This document shows positions 12,131-24,582 of a stretch of 64,000 nt of DNA, one piece after another. The notes beneath the pieces were generated by a model. The model was not told the origin of the DNA, did no database searches, and saw only the letters and a program-made list of their open reading frames with translations. The position numbers were made by a program, and so were the translations under genes. Position 1 is the stretch's first letter. Every line of letters starts with the position of its first letter. The stretch is taken from assembly GCF_030052815.1 (NCBI RefSeq), contig NW_026614733.1, positions 1-64,000 of the forward strand, in the 5' to 3' direction. Source of the stretch: Hevea brasiliensis. Its lineage: Eukaryota > Streptophyta > Magnoliopsida > Malpighiales > Euphorbiaceae.

Positions 12131-15100
12131 GTGTAAAGTGAAGGGGTTGAGAGTAACTATCTAATGCGGACAAAACCACATAACGTTAACACGTGGCTAG
12201 TATCCGTTCGTGGTGGGCTTTTGTAAGCCAATAGTGTGGTTTGAGTTGATATTAATGTACGAAATCGATATTGACCCCATTGATTCCCATCTAGGACAAA
12301 CGTTGAATAAGAAAATCCAGAGAAAATAATTTAGAAAATTCTGAGGATTTTATTTTATTTTTAAATAAAAGAGAATAAATATATACTAATTATAAAATTC
12401 AATTCAAAATAAATCAAAAATAGGCAATCATAGTCTCCAATCTTATAATACAATTTTTTAATTTCAAAAATTTTTATCAATTTTCTGCCAACTTTGAAAT
12501 TATTTCATTAAAGTTAAAATTAAAATAAAATAAAGAAATTTTTTTAAAAATAAAATTTATATTTAAAATAGATTAAAAGACAAAGATGAAAATAAATTTT
12601 TTAAAATATATTCGATATTATTATTGAAACGATCATTGAAAAAATTAATTAATTTAAATAAATTTTAATTATAAAAATATTAAAATAATATAATAGTAAT
12701 AATTTTTTTTTTACTGCATTAATATGGTATCGTGAATTTTATTATATTTTATACATTTTTTAAATTAACAAATGCTTATTAAAAAAATCATAAATTACAG
12801 CATATAAAATGAGATCAGACGACTAGCTATTAAATGCACAATAGAATCAGCACAATAAGGAAGCTTCCTAAAGCAAAGCAACGCAGTCAAAACACGATAG
12901 ACCCAAAAATTATGTGAATTATTAATTTAGACAAATTTTTTAATTTTGTTAATTTAATTATAAATTTTTTATATTATTTTTAATTTTAGTAATAAATTTA
13001 ATTAAAAAATTTGGACTCATTAATTGACAAATAATTCAAATCTTTTCATTGATTATCAATTTTAGTTAGTTTATTTAATTTTATTAATTTGTTTAATAAA
13101 TTTAATATTTTATTAATTTAACAAATTTCGTGTTAATGAAAAATATAATAATTGGATAATATGTCTAATATTGTTATATTAATTTTTAATTTTCTCTCTC
13201 CATTATACTCTTAATTTAGTAAAATAATATTTTTATTTGATTTATTTGAAAATAATTGCTAAAATGATAAAAACAATTAAAATAGTTGTCCAATATTTAT
13301 AATATAGTTAAATATTTGAATTATTTCTATTAATTAAATCATATAATCAAAATAATTTTTAAAATTAATATAAAAGATTAAATTAATAAAATTAAAAACT
13401 TATAGAAGTTTTAATAATTTTGAGTCATTTAAAAATATTCTAATACTACTTAATAAAACCTCATTGCCAGATTTTGCAATATTATTATACTAACTTCTCT
13501 TCACCGTAATTAAATAGCAAATCATTTATATTTATTTTTAAATTTAAAAAATTGTTAATTATTAAATTTTAACACTACAAAATATACATTTAATTACTGA
13601 ATTATTAGTTTAAATTAATCAAATCAACTCAAAATTGAGACTCATTATTTATTTATTTATTTTGTTGGGGGAAATGCAAGGATCCCACAAACACAATTAG
13701 GCTAGGAGTGAGCATTCGATTCAAATCGAATCGAATCAAATCAAATTAAATTAAATTATTATATATATATATAATTAAATATAATTCATAAAATCTCCCT
13801 AAAAATAAATTAATTCAAAAATCGATTCGGTTTGATTTGATTCGATTTGAATATATAAAATTACTATTTAGTTAAGTTCGGTTTAACTGATTTTTTTCTT
13901 TTAAAATTGAAATAAAAAAAAATGAATAATTTTTTTATAATAAATATAAAATTGAATCAGAATTTTAAAACTAGCGAATATTATCTGATTGATTTTGATT
14001 TTATTTTCAAACTAGAGCTTCAAAACCCTAACTCATCTAAGAACCTACTTAGCATTGCTGTTAAGAAAATTATTTTTTAAAATATACTAATTAAAGAATA
14101 TTAAATAATAATTTAAAATTTAATTTAATAAATTTTAATAATACAAACATTAAAATAATAAAATAATTTCTTTTAAATTTTTTTTTTTTAACGACGTTTA
14201 AAATTACACTCTTATTCAAAAAAATAATTTCAGCTGCAATACTAAAGAGGCAATAACTACTATCTACTGCATGTCTCCCTCGCTGTGAAAGCTTCACCAA
14301 GATAAGCAAACACCAAATCTATACCAAGATGGGAGGGGACAAGAGGCCTTCCCCTGTCTAAAGGCAGGGAAAGCAAACTAAAACCGCTCAACTAACCTGA
14401 AAGGCTAAAGACTAAGGAGAGAACTTGAGAGAAACTCCTCTCTCTAGAAAACCTAAATTCTATTTGTGGTTTAGTTGATAGTAATTATAGCTGATTGATA
14501 TTTTTTTTTTTTTTAGAATAGTGGGTGATTTAATAGTATCAAACTAAAAAAATTAATATATATTTATTGAAAAAGAGAGAGAAACAGGTAAAAAGAGGGA
14601 GAAGAGACAAGTGAAAATTAAAATTTACGTGGGGGAAGAAAATTTGTTTGTTTATTGAGAAAACACTAAATCAGAGGAAGAAGTTCACAGTAAGAAAACA
14701 CTAATTATTTTATGTTAAAAGAATTTTTATATTCATTAAATTAATGTTAAAAAAATTTTATATTATAAATTAAAATTTAGCAGATAGTGTTATTGTAGTG
14801 TTTAAATTTATGAATAATATATGTAATTTACCCTTTTTTTTATTAATCTTGGAGTATAAATTAAAAAAAAAAATAAATCTTTTTTATTGTTTATAAAATG
14901 TCTCATTCACGCTTTATTTTCTATCAGGCGTTGGACTTTGGCTTTCATATGAAAATTATGAATTGATTAAGACAGAAAGCTTAAAATAAGATGAAAACCT
15001 TACTCGCATTCTTCTTTGAACTTTCTCTCTTCTTATCTCCCTTGTGAGCTTTTTAGGATGATTACTTATGAGTATTTTTACCGGTGGATATCTCTTCTTT

Positions 15101-16017
15101 TTTCTTTTTATTTTTTTTATTCTCAATCATCTCTAAATTTACATCATTTTGAAAAAAAAAAATTATATTTATTCTCAATCTATTTTTGTTAATAAATCTG
15201 AATTTGATCATCTTCTTTTGGGAAATTTGATGTCTCATCTTCTATGAGAATTTGTTATTTCCTCTTTTACGAGCATTTACTCTTTTCTCCGTTACGAGAA
15301 TCTTCTTTCCTTTTCATCGTGTAGTTATTAGGTGTTTTGCTTTGTTATTTAGGTAGAAGTGCAATGATAGAAAGTATAAATCTTATTTTTATGAGAATAT
15401 CAATACTTGATAGTTTATAGATTAGTCTTATATAAAAATTGTGGAGTCAGTTAAACAGTGATACCAAATGGAGTGTGCTTCTCACTAAATGGAGTATGCT
15501 TTTTTACTAAATGGCCAAATCAAATGATTTGTCAATATAATCAGATTTTTTAAATCAAGATAATTACTAATATAATTTATATAAGTGGTTTATTTTAAAT
15601 TAAAAACCTTATCTTTTATTTTCTTTAAAAAAATGAAAGCTTAAAATGTGCTTATTTAAATATTGTGACAAAATTAAGGGGAAATTAAACCTTTTTTATT
15701 TTCCCTTTTTTTTTTAAATTTTTGGTGTTTAAATTCTAAAATTGAAATATTTATTTTTTCTAATTTGAAATAATTTAATTTTCTTAAATATAAAAATATA
15801 TTTTTTATTTAAAAATTACACAAATTAAAATTTTAAAAGATTGGACTTCATTAAAAAAAATTAGAGATTTAGATTAATTTAACTATAACTTGGAATGCAG
15901 CAAATATCATACTAACAAGCTAAACATTGCCATTCTAAAAAAAAATAAGATAAAATAATATAAATAAATAAACAAACAAACATGGCTGAATGCGGACCCA
16001 AAAATAAACGTCCAAAG
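12131..16017. other. AT-rich intergenic DNA with decayed repeats
   Basis: No coding region is recognisable. The stretch contains a degraded hAT-like MITE (listed separately at 13703). The rest is AT-rich, with T-runs and short frames lacking domains. Confidence 0.5.
13703..14030. mobile_element. Decayed relative of the hAT-like MITE family
   Basis: The left end (TAGGAGTGAGCATTCGATTC) and the interior words (AATCGAATCGAATC, ATTCGGTTTGATTTG, and a (TA)n tract followed by ATTAAATATAATTCATAAA) closely resemble copy 1 at 2028-2564. The right end is uncertain. A possible terminus AACCCTA lies near 14024-14030, but no matching 8-bp duplication is found, so the boundaries are approximate. Confidence 0.5.
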
Positions 16018-16490
16018 TAGGGGAGAGCAGTTTTCGGTTTAAACTAATCAATCACCGAAACCGATTAAATCAATCAATTGTTTTTTAAAATTTAAGTTTA
16101 TAATTTTGATAATTTTGGTTATCGGTTCTGTTCGGTTATTTTCATAAAAATCAAAAGAACCAAACCGAACGAATTATTAATATATATCAAATTGAATCGA
16201 ACCGAACGAACCGACCGAAATCAAAGAAAATTTTAGTTTTGATTTCTAATTTTTTTTGTTTTTATGTTTTTATTATTTAGATTTAATGTTAAAAATATGA
16301 AATTTTATAAATTTCGGTTTGATCGGTTTAAAATCAAACCGAATCGATATTTATCGATTCAATTCGGTTCGATTTTCTCTTATCAATCGATTCGGTTCGG
16401 TTTTTAAAATTTTTGATTTTTGATTTTCGATTTTATCGGTTCAGTTCGGTTCGGAACCGAACCGACCATTTGCACACCCCTAATCCAAAG
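16010..16490. mobile_element. hAT-like MITE with 8-bp target duplication (copy 2)
   Basis: The element spans 16018-16482. Left flank GTCCAAAG (16010-16017) and right flank ATCCAAAG (16483-16490) form an 8-bp duplication with one mismatch. Left end TAGGGGAGAGCAG and right end, read on the opposite strand, TAGGGGTGTGCAAATG are inverted repeats. The interior has strong inverted symmetry of GGTTCGGTT and AACCGAACC words. Short open frames that cross it on both strands are artefacts of this repeat composition. Confidence 0.82.
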
Positions 16491-17164
16491 TTCCAAACGG
16501 CAGTATCCAAGTTCTACACAACTGGCTGTGGGAAGGGGGCCAGGCCATTTGCAGGAAACAGAGAGAGACAAGGAAACCAAACCAATGATCCCCACCTCCT
16601 TCCCTCAGGCCCCAGCCGATAGCAGGATAAACTTGGCAAAGTACACTGTCCTTCAGCTTACTACATATCTCGCATTTATGCAAGAAATTTGGTCCCATAT
16701 AGATAATAATCCAGCAATCAAATGATTGTTATCTTGGGACATCCCAGGAAAATCCTTACAGAATTTTGAGCGACTTGGATCTTGTTATTATTGCCTAAAC
16801 TATTTCATAATTATCATACCCTCCATATTGTTTTCAATTTTATGAATATGATATTTTCAAAAGAGAATAAATTGATTAATAATTAATGAATTACATGGTG
16901 AAAATTAGTTTATTCTCTTAATTTTTTTTTATAAAAATATAAATCTCACAATTAATAGATGCAAAAACTCAAATTTAAAAGTCGTTTAGAAGTGAAAAAA
17001 ACAAAAAATATTATTATTCTTGACTGGATATCATAAACAAAGTCATTGAACTAATTGCGGAAGAAAAGACCCACTAGTCTCAATCATCGTCATAAAGAGA
17101 AGCCAACAGCTCAAACAACTTCACTATGTCTCAGCCAATAGACTAACTTCTATGGTGCTGATTT

Positions 17165-17440
17165 TTTTTAAACAGTATTTAATTTAATTTATGAAAATTG
17201 ACGATAAATTTAAATTTATAAGTATTTAAAATTTTAAATAATTATGTGTTTAATTAAAGTATTATAAATGATTAATAAAAAATTAATATGTTTAGTAAAA
17301 AATAATTTATAAATATATTTATTATTAAAATAATTTAAAAAAATTAAATTAAATATATAATGAAATTTTAAAATTAAATACTTGATAAAATTAACTTATA
17401 AGTACTAAAATAAAAAATTAGATTACCCAACATACTTGTT
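17165..17440. repeat. AT-rich dispersed repeat, copy 1
   Basis: Shares a long, collinear, imperfect match with 25545-25860, including the words ATTTAAAATTTTAAA, TTTAGTAAAAAATAA and ATTTATTATTAAAAT in the same order. No coding capacity. Probably a MITE remnant; the termini of this copy are eroded. Confidence 0.55.
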
Positions 17441-17484
17441 TAGTTTACAAACTCATCTTATAAACTGAAAAATTACAAAATAAA

Positions 17485-17487
<3 letters not shown>

Positions 17488-17522
<35 letters not shown>
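17488..17522. repeat. (CT)n microsatellite upstream of the S28 gene
   Basis: About 17 nearly perfect CT units, followed by a short TATA-rich run. CT tracts in plant 5' leaders are common; a regulatory role here is untested. Confidence 0.85.
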
Positions 17523-17524
<2 letters not shown>

Positions 17525-18617
17525 ATATATATAACAAGGTAGAAGCATAGCTTTTATATTTTCTCATCCTGTACACAAAAGATTCTTGCCTTTTGCCTAG
17601 ATTAATGCTTTCCATTAGAATAATGGGAACTTGGTCCATATCTCTTTGGTTTCTTCCTCTGTTCTCTTTACTAGCTTCTGGTAACTCATCTGCCCATTTC
17701 ATACCAATAAGATTCCCAACTCGAATCACTCAGTTTCAGGCAGAGAATAAGGTCTCTGTTTCTACTCCAAATGGGTTGTACAAAGAGAAATTCTTCACTC
17801 AAATACTTGATCACTTCAATTTCAACCCCAAGAGCTACCAAACATTTCAGCAGAGATATTTGATTAATGACACTTTTTGGGGGGGGCCGGAGAAGAATGC
17901 TCCAATCTTCTTATACACAGGAAATGAAGGAGAGATTGAATGGTTTGCTCAAAATACAGGATTCATGTTTGACAATGCACCTCGCTTCAAAGCCCTTCTT
18001 GTCTTTATTGAGGTATATATCAAATCTTGAGTTCAGAAATCTCTCTATGATACGGTCAATTCTTGACGAAAAGTTTTCTTTCTTTCTTCCTTCTGGTTTG
18101 GGCTAGCTACTGATTAATTAATTAATGTGAATTTGCAGCATAGATTCTATGGAAAATCCATGCCTTTTGGAGGTAATAAAGATGTTGCTTACAGCAATTC
18201 AAGTACTCTTGGTTACCTGAGTTCAACTCAGGCCCTGGCAGATTATGCCACTCTTATCACTGATCTAAAGAAGAATTTGTCTGCAACTGACTCCCTGTGG
18301 TGGTTTTTGGAGGTTCCTATGGTGGAAGTAAGAATTCTTTATATAATATTAATTTTCTTTTGTGTTTTTTTCTCCTGGATATTAATATACACAAGTCTTG
18401 ATGATCTTGAGATGGGAAGTTTAAGTAATTAATTAAAACAAAAAAACAAAAATCAATCAGAGATCTTTTCTTGGTCTTGCAGTGTTGGCTGCTTGGTTCA
18501 GACTGAAATATCCTCATGTTACCATTGGAGCCTTGGCATCTTCTGCACCAATTCTTGGCTTTGTGAACTTGACTTCTCCATATAGCTTCACCAGAATTAT
18601 CACTCAAGATTTTAGAG

Positions 18618-18618
18618 T

Positions 18619-18650
<32 letters not shown>

Positions 18651-18659
18651 TCTCTCTCC
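18618..18659. repeat. (CT)n microsatellite at the start of S28 intron 3
   Basis: A CT tract broken by one CTAT begins at the donor site itself: exon 3 ends at 18616 and the intron starts GTTCTCTCTC. The donor thus lacks the usual purine-rich GTAAG context. Confidence 0.8.
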
Positions 18660-20934
18660 ATGAAATTGCCATATGAATTTTATATTTCCCCTTTTGTCCA
18701 TGCTAGAGGATATTATAATTATGATAAACCCATTTTGCCAAAAATTTTTAAATAGTTTACTAATTTGCATATGAAAATGGAAAATAGAATGAGAGTGAGA
18801 ACTGCTACAAAGTGATAAAAGGATCATGGCAACAAATTGAAGACACAGCAAGTCAAAAGGGAGGACTTGAAAAGCTGAGAAAGTCTTTTAAAATATGCAA
18901 GTAAGAGCATGTGAAATATTTTCTTAATTAATTTTTAAATATAGTTAATTATTGGTATCTCCCATACAATATTTAATTAATTAATTAATTGGTTTTTCTT
19001 GTTACAGGAATTATATTAGTGAAGGAGCTTTGGAGAGTTGGCTTTCCACTGCGTGGACCTACACAGCCATGACTGATTATCCAACCCCATCCAATTTTTT
19101 AAACCCCATGCCAGCCTATCCAGTGAAACAGGTTTTAATTTAATTATTTAATCACGCGATAATATATATATATATATATATATATATTTATTTATTTATT
19201 GAAATTCATATAAAAATGAATTCAATAATTATTAAATTACAGAAGTATTTAGTTTGATTGTTAGGTGTAATTAATGGTTGGTATTCATTTAAACAGTTGA
19301 TTTAATCTGTTTAATAAAATTATCAAAATCACAATAATCACAAACTATTTATTAACTCTTAATTTATTAATTATTAATTTTATCAGCTCTATTTATTTAG
19401 TTTTTTCTTATAATTAGTAATCGATTTGAATTTATTTTTTATTTAGACTATATTATTTTTTTAAAATTTATTAATTATAGAATTTTTTATTTTAAAATTA
19501 AATTTTTAATTAATAAATTATTTATAATTATAAGAAATAATAAATAAATATATTATAAATAATAATTAAACAAGTTGTAATATTTATTTTTATATGATAA
19601 AAAAATAAATTATGAATTAAAATTGATTATATTTTTAATTTATTTATATATTTTTTTATAATAAATTAATAATTATATGCATATTTTAATAATAAAATAA
19701 ATAATATAATATATACTCTTATTAATCATATTACATATTAACAACAATAAATAAATATAATTTTATTAAACACTTAAAATAGCAGCTAGAATTAAATATC
19801 AGTTATTAATTATATTTAATAATTAAATTAAATAATTATATAAAATGAATTAAAATAAATATAACAAATTTATAAATTTTAATATAAATATTTAATTTAA
19901 TAATTATTTAATTTATTTTTATGTAGGATCGAATTTATAATAACGTCACTCTAAATGAAATCGTAGCCGTTGCTTTTAGCCTTTGAAGTTTCTGTTTTTT
20001 AATTTTGGGTGAGTGGGTGTCGTTTTCTTCTTCTGTCATTGGAGGGTAGAATGGTCATTAAGCAAAATATTGACAAGCTCACGCTTTGCCTTCGCCGTGA
20101 AATAGATGTGCAAGGCGATCGATGAACCAACGACCGGAAATGATACATTTGCGAAACTGTACAGTGCGGCTAGTGTTTACCGTAACTACACTGGAACCGC
20201 CACGTGTTTCGATCTTGACGATAATTCTGATCCTCACGGCCTCGGTGGATGGTCTTGGCAGGTACATTTTTAAAATTAAACAGATCTAAACCATTAGTTG
20301 CCAATAATCTTTCTGTGCTTTTAAAGTTATCTCATCAACTGTTTCATTGAGGATAGAAAAATATCAATTTTCAAATTAAATATTGAAATAAAATTAATTA
20401 TAATATATATAAAATTAAAATAATTTTCAATATAAATATTTAATTTAATAGACTCATTCTTATATTACATTAAATTTATATACATATAAATAAAATCTGT
20501 TTGATATTATTATTAAAATTATTATTAAAAAAATATTTTTAAAAATATATTAATTATAAAAGATCCATTGACATATAATTTTTTTAAAACTATATTATAT
20601 GGACTAGGATCATTGAGACAGATTTATCAATTTGGAAGACTTTTCTATCTGTAAAACAATAATTTTAATATATTAATCAATACTATTATTTTTTAATATT
20701 TTTTTATCTCTATTAATTTTAAAATTAATTACATTATTCCATAAATTTATTAATAGAAATATATAAAGATAATAAAATACTCTTTAAAATATGTAAAATT
20801 TAACACTTTTCATATATTGTAATATAAAGAGTGATGATTAGTTTTTTTTTAAAAAAAAAAAGAGTTTTTAATAATTAAACCAATTATTGAAAGAGATTAC
20901 TTTATAATCACATGCAGAATGGGAAAGGGGAACC

Positions 20935-20938
<4 letters not shown>

Positions 20939-20981
<43 letters not shown>
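20939..20981. repeat. (AT)n microsatellite in S28 intron 6
   Basis: About 21 perfect AT units within the 1.7-kb intron 20262-21979. No other feature is recognised in that intron. Confidence 0.85.
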
Positions 20982-20982
<1 letters not shown>

Positions 20983-23457
20983 ATGAGAAAGAAGGCATGT
21001 GAGGGTATCCCATGTTGCTTCACATGCTAATGTTTGTGATTATAATGATTGTTAACAAAGATAAGCACTTTTGGAGCCTGGATTTCCTTCATCATATTCA
21101 AGTGGCCCATCTTGTTTTCTTCATATCAAACACCTTGTTATTGATGATATTCCTTTCCACTTTCAAGCAAAGCTACTCCTTTTTAAATTTTCAACTGCCC
21201 TCCCTTATCATCCATGGAATGGAGGTAACACACCCACCCATAATATAGCCCCAAAGATAGGGTAAATTGAGTTTTTTTTTTTAATATTTTTATATATATG
21301 TATTTTTTTTATAATATTTTTATATATATGTATTTTTTTTTAGCTTTTGGAGTATTAGATTTAGTTGAGTTTAATTATAAGAAATTAATCTCATATTTTA
21401 ATTTTTTGTATAATATTTTATTATTATTTATTAATAAAAAATTTTCCAGATGTGTCCATGGCAGGAAATTTCCTTCCCTCTTAAATTTTCTTTTAGGCTC
21501 ACTGTCTTGGGCCTCATTTCTAAGCCCAACAAAATAATTCACAAGCACAAAATTTCATGTAATTGGACCCTACCCCATCACAATAATTATTACATATTAT
21601 ATGTATTATCATTGAAAACATATTTTTTAAATAAATTAATTTAAAATTATTAAAATAAATTTATTATAAAATTTAAAATAATTAAATTAATTTTTTAAAA
21701 TATAAAAAAATAATTTTTGTAAAATATATTTTTTTGACTTTTCAACCTATATGTCCAATGGTTAGCCAACATTTTAAGGGTATTAATATTTATTTATTTA
21801 TTTATAGAATTTTTAAGGTAGTGTACAAGTGAAATGATTTAATAAATTATTTATTAAAAAAAATAAATGGGTTGAACAAAAAAAAAAAAAAAAAGGGAAA
21901 ACAATGGATTACATTAGCCTAGTTACATGGAAAATATGATTCAACCACTCTGTTTTTCTTGGAAACATTGGTTTTGTAGGCATGCACAGAGATGATACTT
22001 CCAACAGGAGGCAGCGATGAGGAAAGCATATTTCCAGCTTCCGAGTGGGACTACAATGATAGGGCCACTTTTTGCAAATCTTACTTTGATATTGAGCCTC
22101 GACCCGACTGGATTCCCATCGAGTTTGGTGGCCATGTGGGTATTTCTTCTATTCCCATTATTAATTCTACCGATAAATTTCAATATTGTGGCATTAGAGA
22201 TTATAACAAAATTATTCCTAAATTTAAAAATTTGTATAAAACTTCTTAGATTTTAAAATTTTGCATGGTAAAATATTTTTAACTTTCAATAGTCGATTTT
22301 AAACAATTTAGAATGGCGATGACATGAATAATTCTCCTCTATTTATATGATAATGGTAAAATCGATTATAATTTTTTTTTTTTATAGATCAATCATGAAG
22401 TATTTAATATATAGCAGCCGATAGAAGAAATTTATAGTCAAAAAATAATAGTAATTGTCCATATTATCACCACTCTAGATTTTTCATATTAGCGTATTAC
22501 TTATAAACCGACTATTGAAAGTTAAGAGATTTTATTGTGCAAAGTTTCAAAGTTCAGATGATTTTATATTATATTTTTAAGTTTAGAAATATTTTTATTA
22601 CAACTTCTAAAATTTACGGACAACTTTTAAAATTTATCCTTTACTCTTTCTAGAAGATTGGCCGCAGACTAGAATCGTTGGATCACCTTTACGATTCAAT
22701 TGATTTTAGTTTGAAAATGGCTTTATTTGAAAAGGTTCTGATTCAAAACAGTTCCTATTCAAAATGATTCCTGTTCAGCTTTAGATATTATTACAATATA
22801 CTAAATTTTTAGATATAATTTATAAATTAAATAATTTAGTTTCTTATGTAAAAAATTAAAATATATCTATATAAACTTAAAAATAAAATAAAGAAAACAA
22901 GTTTTTGAATCAATCGATTTCGAGTTCGGTTCAAGGAGAGAAGGGCCCTTAACTAGTCTCCTTAATCCTAGTTTAAGGCCCGAAACCGTTAATCAGAATC
23001 ATTCAGAGTTTAACTAGAGTGATCCCAGTTTGATTCAAGCACTAAATTAACCTTTGACTGAGTCTACTTCATAGGATATAATTCTTATAAGCTCAAATTC
23101 ATATACAATTGATTTTTATAATTATTAATTAAATATCTATGTCTAAAATTATGTATTCACTATATACATTTTAGTTAATTTTGTTTTATTTATTGTAAAT
23201 TTAATTTTTATATGAGATTAAACTTATTTTTGGGATAAAAGTTTAGTTGAGTTGAGTTGAGTTGGGTTGAGTATGAGATTAAACTTATGTTAGACTTGCC
23301 CTTCTTCATATACCTTTGCATGCTAAATCAATTAATACTCTTTGAATTTGAATTTTTGACTGTTTTGGACAGAATATTAAGAGGGTGTTGAGAAGGTTTG
23401 GAAGTAATATCATATTCTTTAATGGGTTAAGAGACCCTTGGAGTGGTGGAGGGTATG

Positions 23458-23486
23458 TTCTCTCTCTCTCTCTCTCTCTCTCTCTT
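23458..23486. repeat. (CT)n microsatellite at the start of S28 intron 8
   Basis: About 14 CT units begin five bases after the intron 8 donor (GTATGTTCTCTC), the same position class as in intron 3. Confidence 0.8.
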
Positions 23487-24014
23487 GCTAATTTTACTTT
23501 TAATGGCTAAATATGGAAAATGCAATCTTTTCTCACTTTTGTTGCTTGATGGGTATTATATTGCAGGGTCCTAAGTGATATATCCAAGAGCATAGTTGCC
23601 ATAGTAGCAGAAGAAGGTTAGTGGATGAAATCTTGAAATCAGAAATTAAGTTAAATAAAATAAGATCAAATAATTAATTAATTTAAGTTTTTGTATAATA
23701 TGTGGAACAGGAGCTCATCATGTAGACTTGAGATTTGCAACTAGCGAAGATCCAACATGGCTTCAAGAAGTGAGGAAAAGAGAGATCAAGATCATTGCTC
23801 AATGGCTTTCGGAGTACTACCAGGATTTGGCCCTCACTTATTCCTAAGTCTTTATATCAACCCATGGAGACACAATAATACAACACCAACAACTAAATCC
23901 TTGATTTCAAATTAGTCAAAATACTTGATTATATAAAATTTTTTCTCCGTCATTTATTTATGATTCACACCAAATTCGCGTTAAAATATTTCAATATTAT
24001 ATTTGGAGACATGG

Positions 24015-24582
24015 ATTGCAATTAGGGGTGTACATTATTTCGTTATAATTAAATAATTAAATTGAACCGAACCGATGAAATTTAATTATTTTGGTAATAG
24101 TAAATTCGATTCAGTTCGATTTTTGGTTAGTAATAACAAAAATTTATTATTTTCGATTATCGAGTCAGTTACCTTTAAGTTGATAATCAAGTATCAAATA
24201 ACCGAATTTTAATTAATTAATATATTATTTATAATTTTATTAATATTTTATTATTTATAATTATTATTTTTATGATTTTATAATAATATTTAACTTATAA
24301 TTATTATCTCATTAATATTAAATTTTATTTATTATTTTTTTAAATAAAAAAGAATATAAATATATTTTTATTAATATTTTATTAAATAATTAATAATATA
24401 TATATATGATTAATTCAGTTATAACCGATAACCGACCAAATATTTTTTATTTCGATTAATTTTTATTTTCTCTCAATTTCGATTATGTTCGATTAATATT
24501 TTTAGAGTATGTTAATAATTTAGTTAGTTGAAAATTTAATTCAGTTTGATTCGGTTAATTGAATATCACCTCTAATTGCAAT
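24015..24582. mobile_element. hAT-like MITE with exact 8-bp target duplication (copy 3)
   Basis: The element spans 24023-24574, flanked by ATTGCAAT at 24015-24022 and again at 24575-24582. Left end TAGGGGTGTACATT and right end, read on the opposite strand, TAGAGGTGATATTC are inverted repeats. The interior contains AACCGAACCGA and TTCAGTTCGATTT words like the other copies. No open frame. It sits about 170 bp beyond the stop codon of the S28 gene, so it may lie in or near its 3' untranslated region. Confidence 0.85.

Larger units (their letters stand above)
16491..17604. other. Upstream region of the S28 carboxypeptidase gene
   Basis: Non-coding. It contains an AT-rich repeat (about 17165-17440, listed separately) and a pure (CT)n tract at 17488-17522, 83 bp upstream of the start codon, which probably lies in the promoter or 5' leader. 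Nothing else is recognised. Confidence 0.45.
17605..23847 (+). pseudogene. Lysosomal Pro-X carboxypeptidase-like serine peptidase (S28), one-base frameshift
   Basis: S28 peptidases remove a C-terminal residue after proline and act in vacuole/lysosome-like compartments. Ten exons are supported by GT-AG junctions and phase: 17605-18012, 18139-18327, 18483-18616, 18788-18900, 19008-19131, 20106-20261, 21980-22135, 23373-23452, 23567-23616 and 23711-23847. Apart from one base, the frame gives about 515 residues, normal for the family. An N-terminal signal-like hydrophobic segment, the Asp in [10 protein letters not shown] and the His pair in GAHHVDLR (catalytic triad members) are present. Exon 2 is 189 nt, whereas its phase with exon 3 requires 190: a base is missing around the CCC at 18293-18295. 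The GGSYGG nucleophile motif is therefore out of frame and replaced by LEVPMVE. Everything after it is well preserved. This may be a recent inactivation or an assembly error, so 'pseudogene' is provisional. ATG at 17623 is an alternative start. Confidence 0.85.

Noticed and set aside
13695..14055. An 8-bp duplication around the decayed MITE at 13703
   Set aside because: The left flank AATTAGGC has no match next to any plausible right end, so I did not claim one.
16404..16725. Overlapping open frames on both strands
   Set aside because: They arise from the GGTTCGGTT-rich hAT-like MITE and its flank; no protein family is visible.
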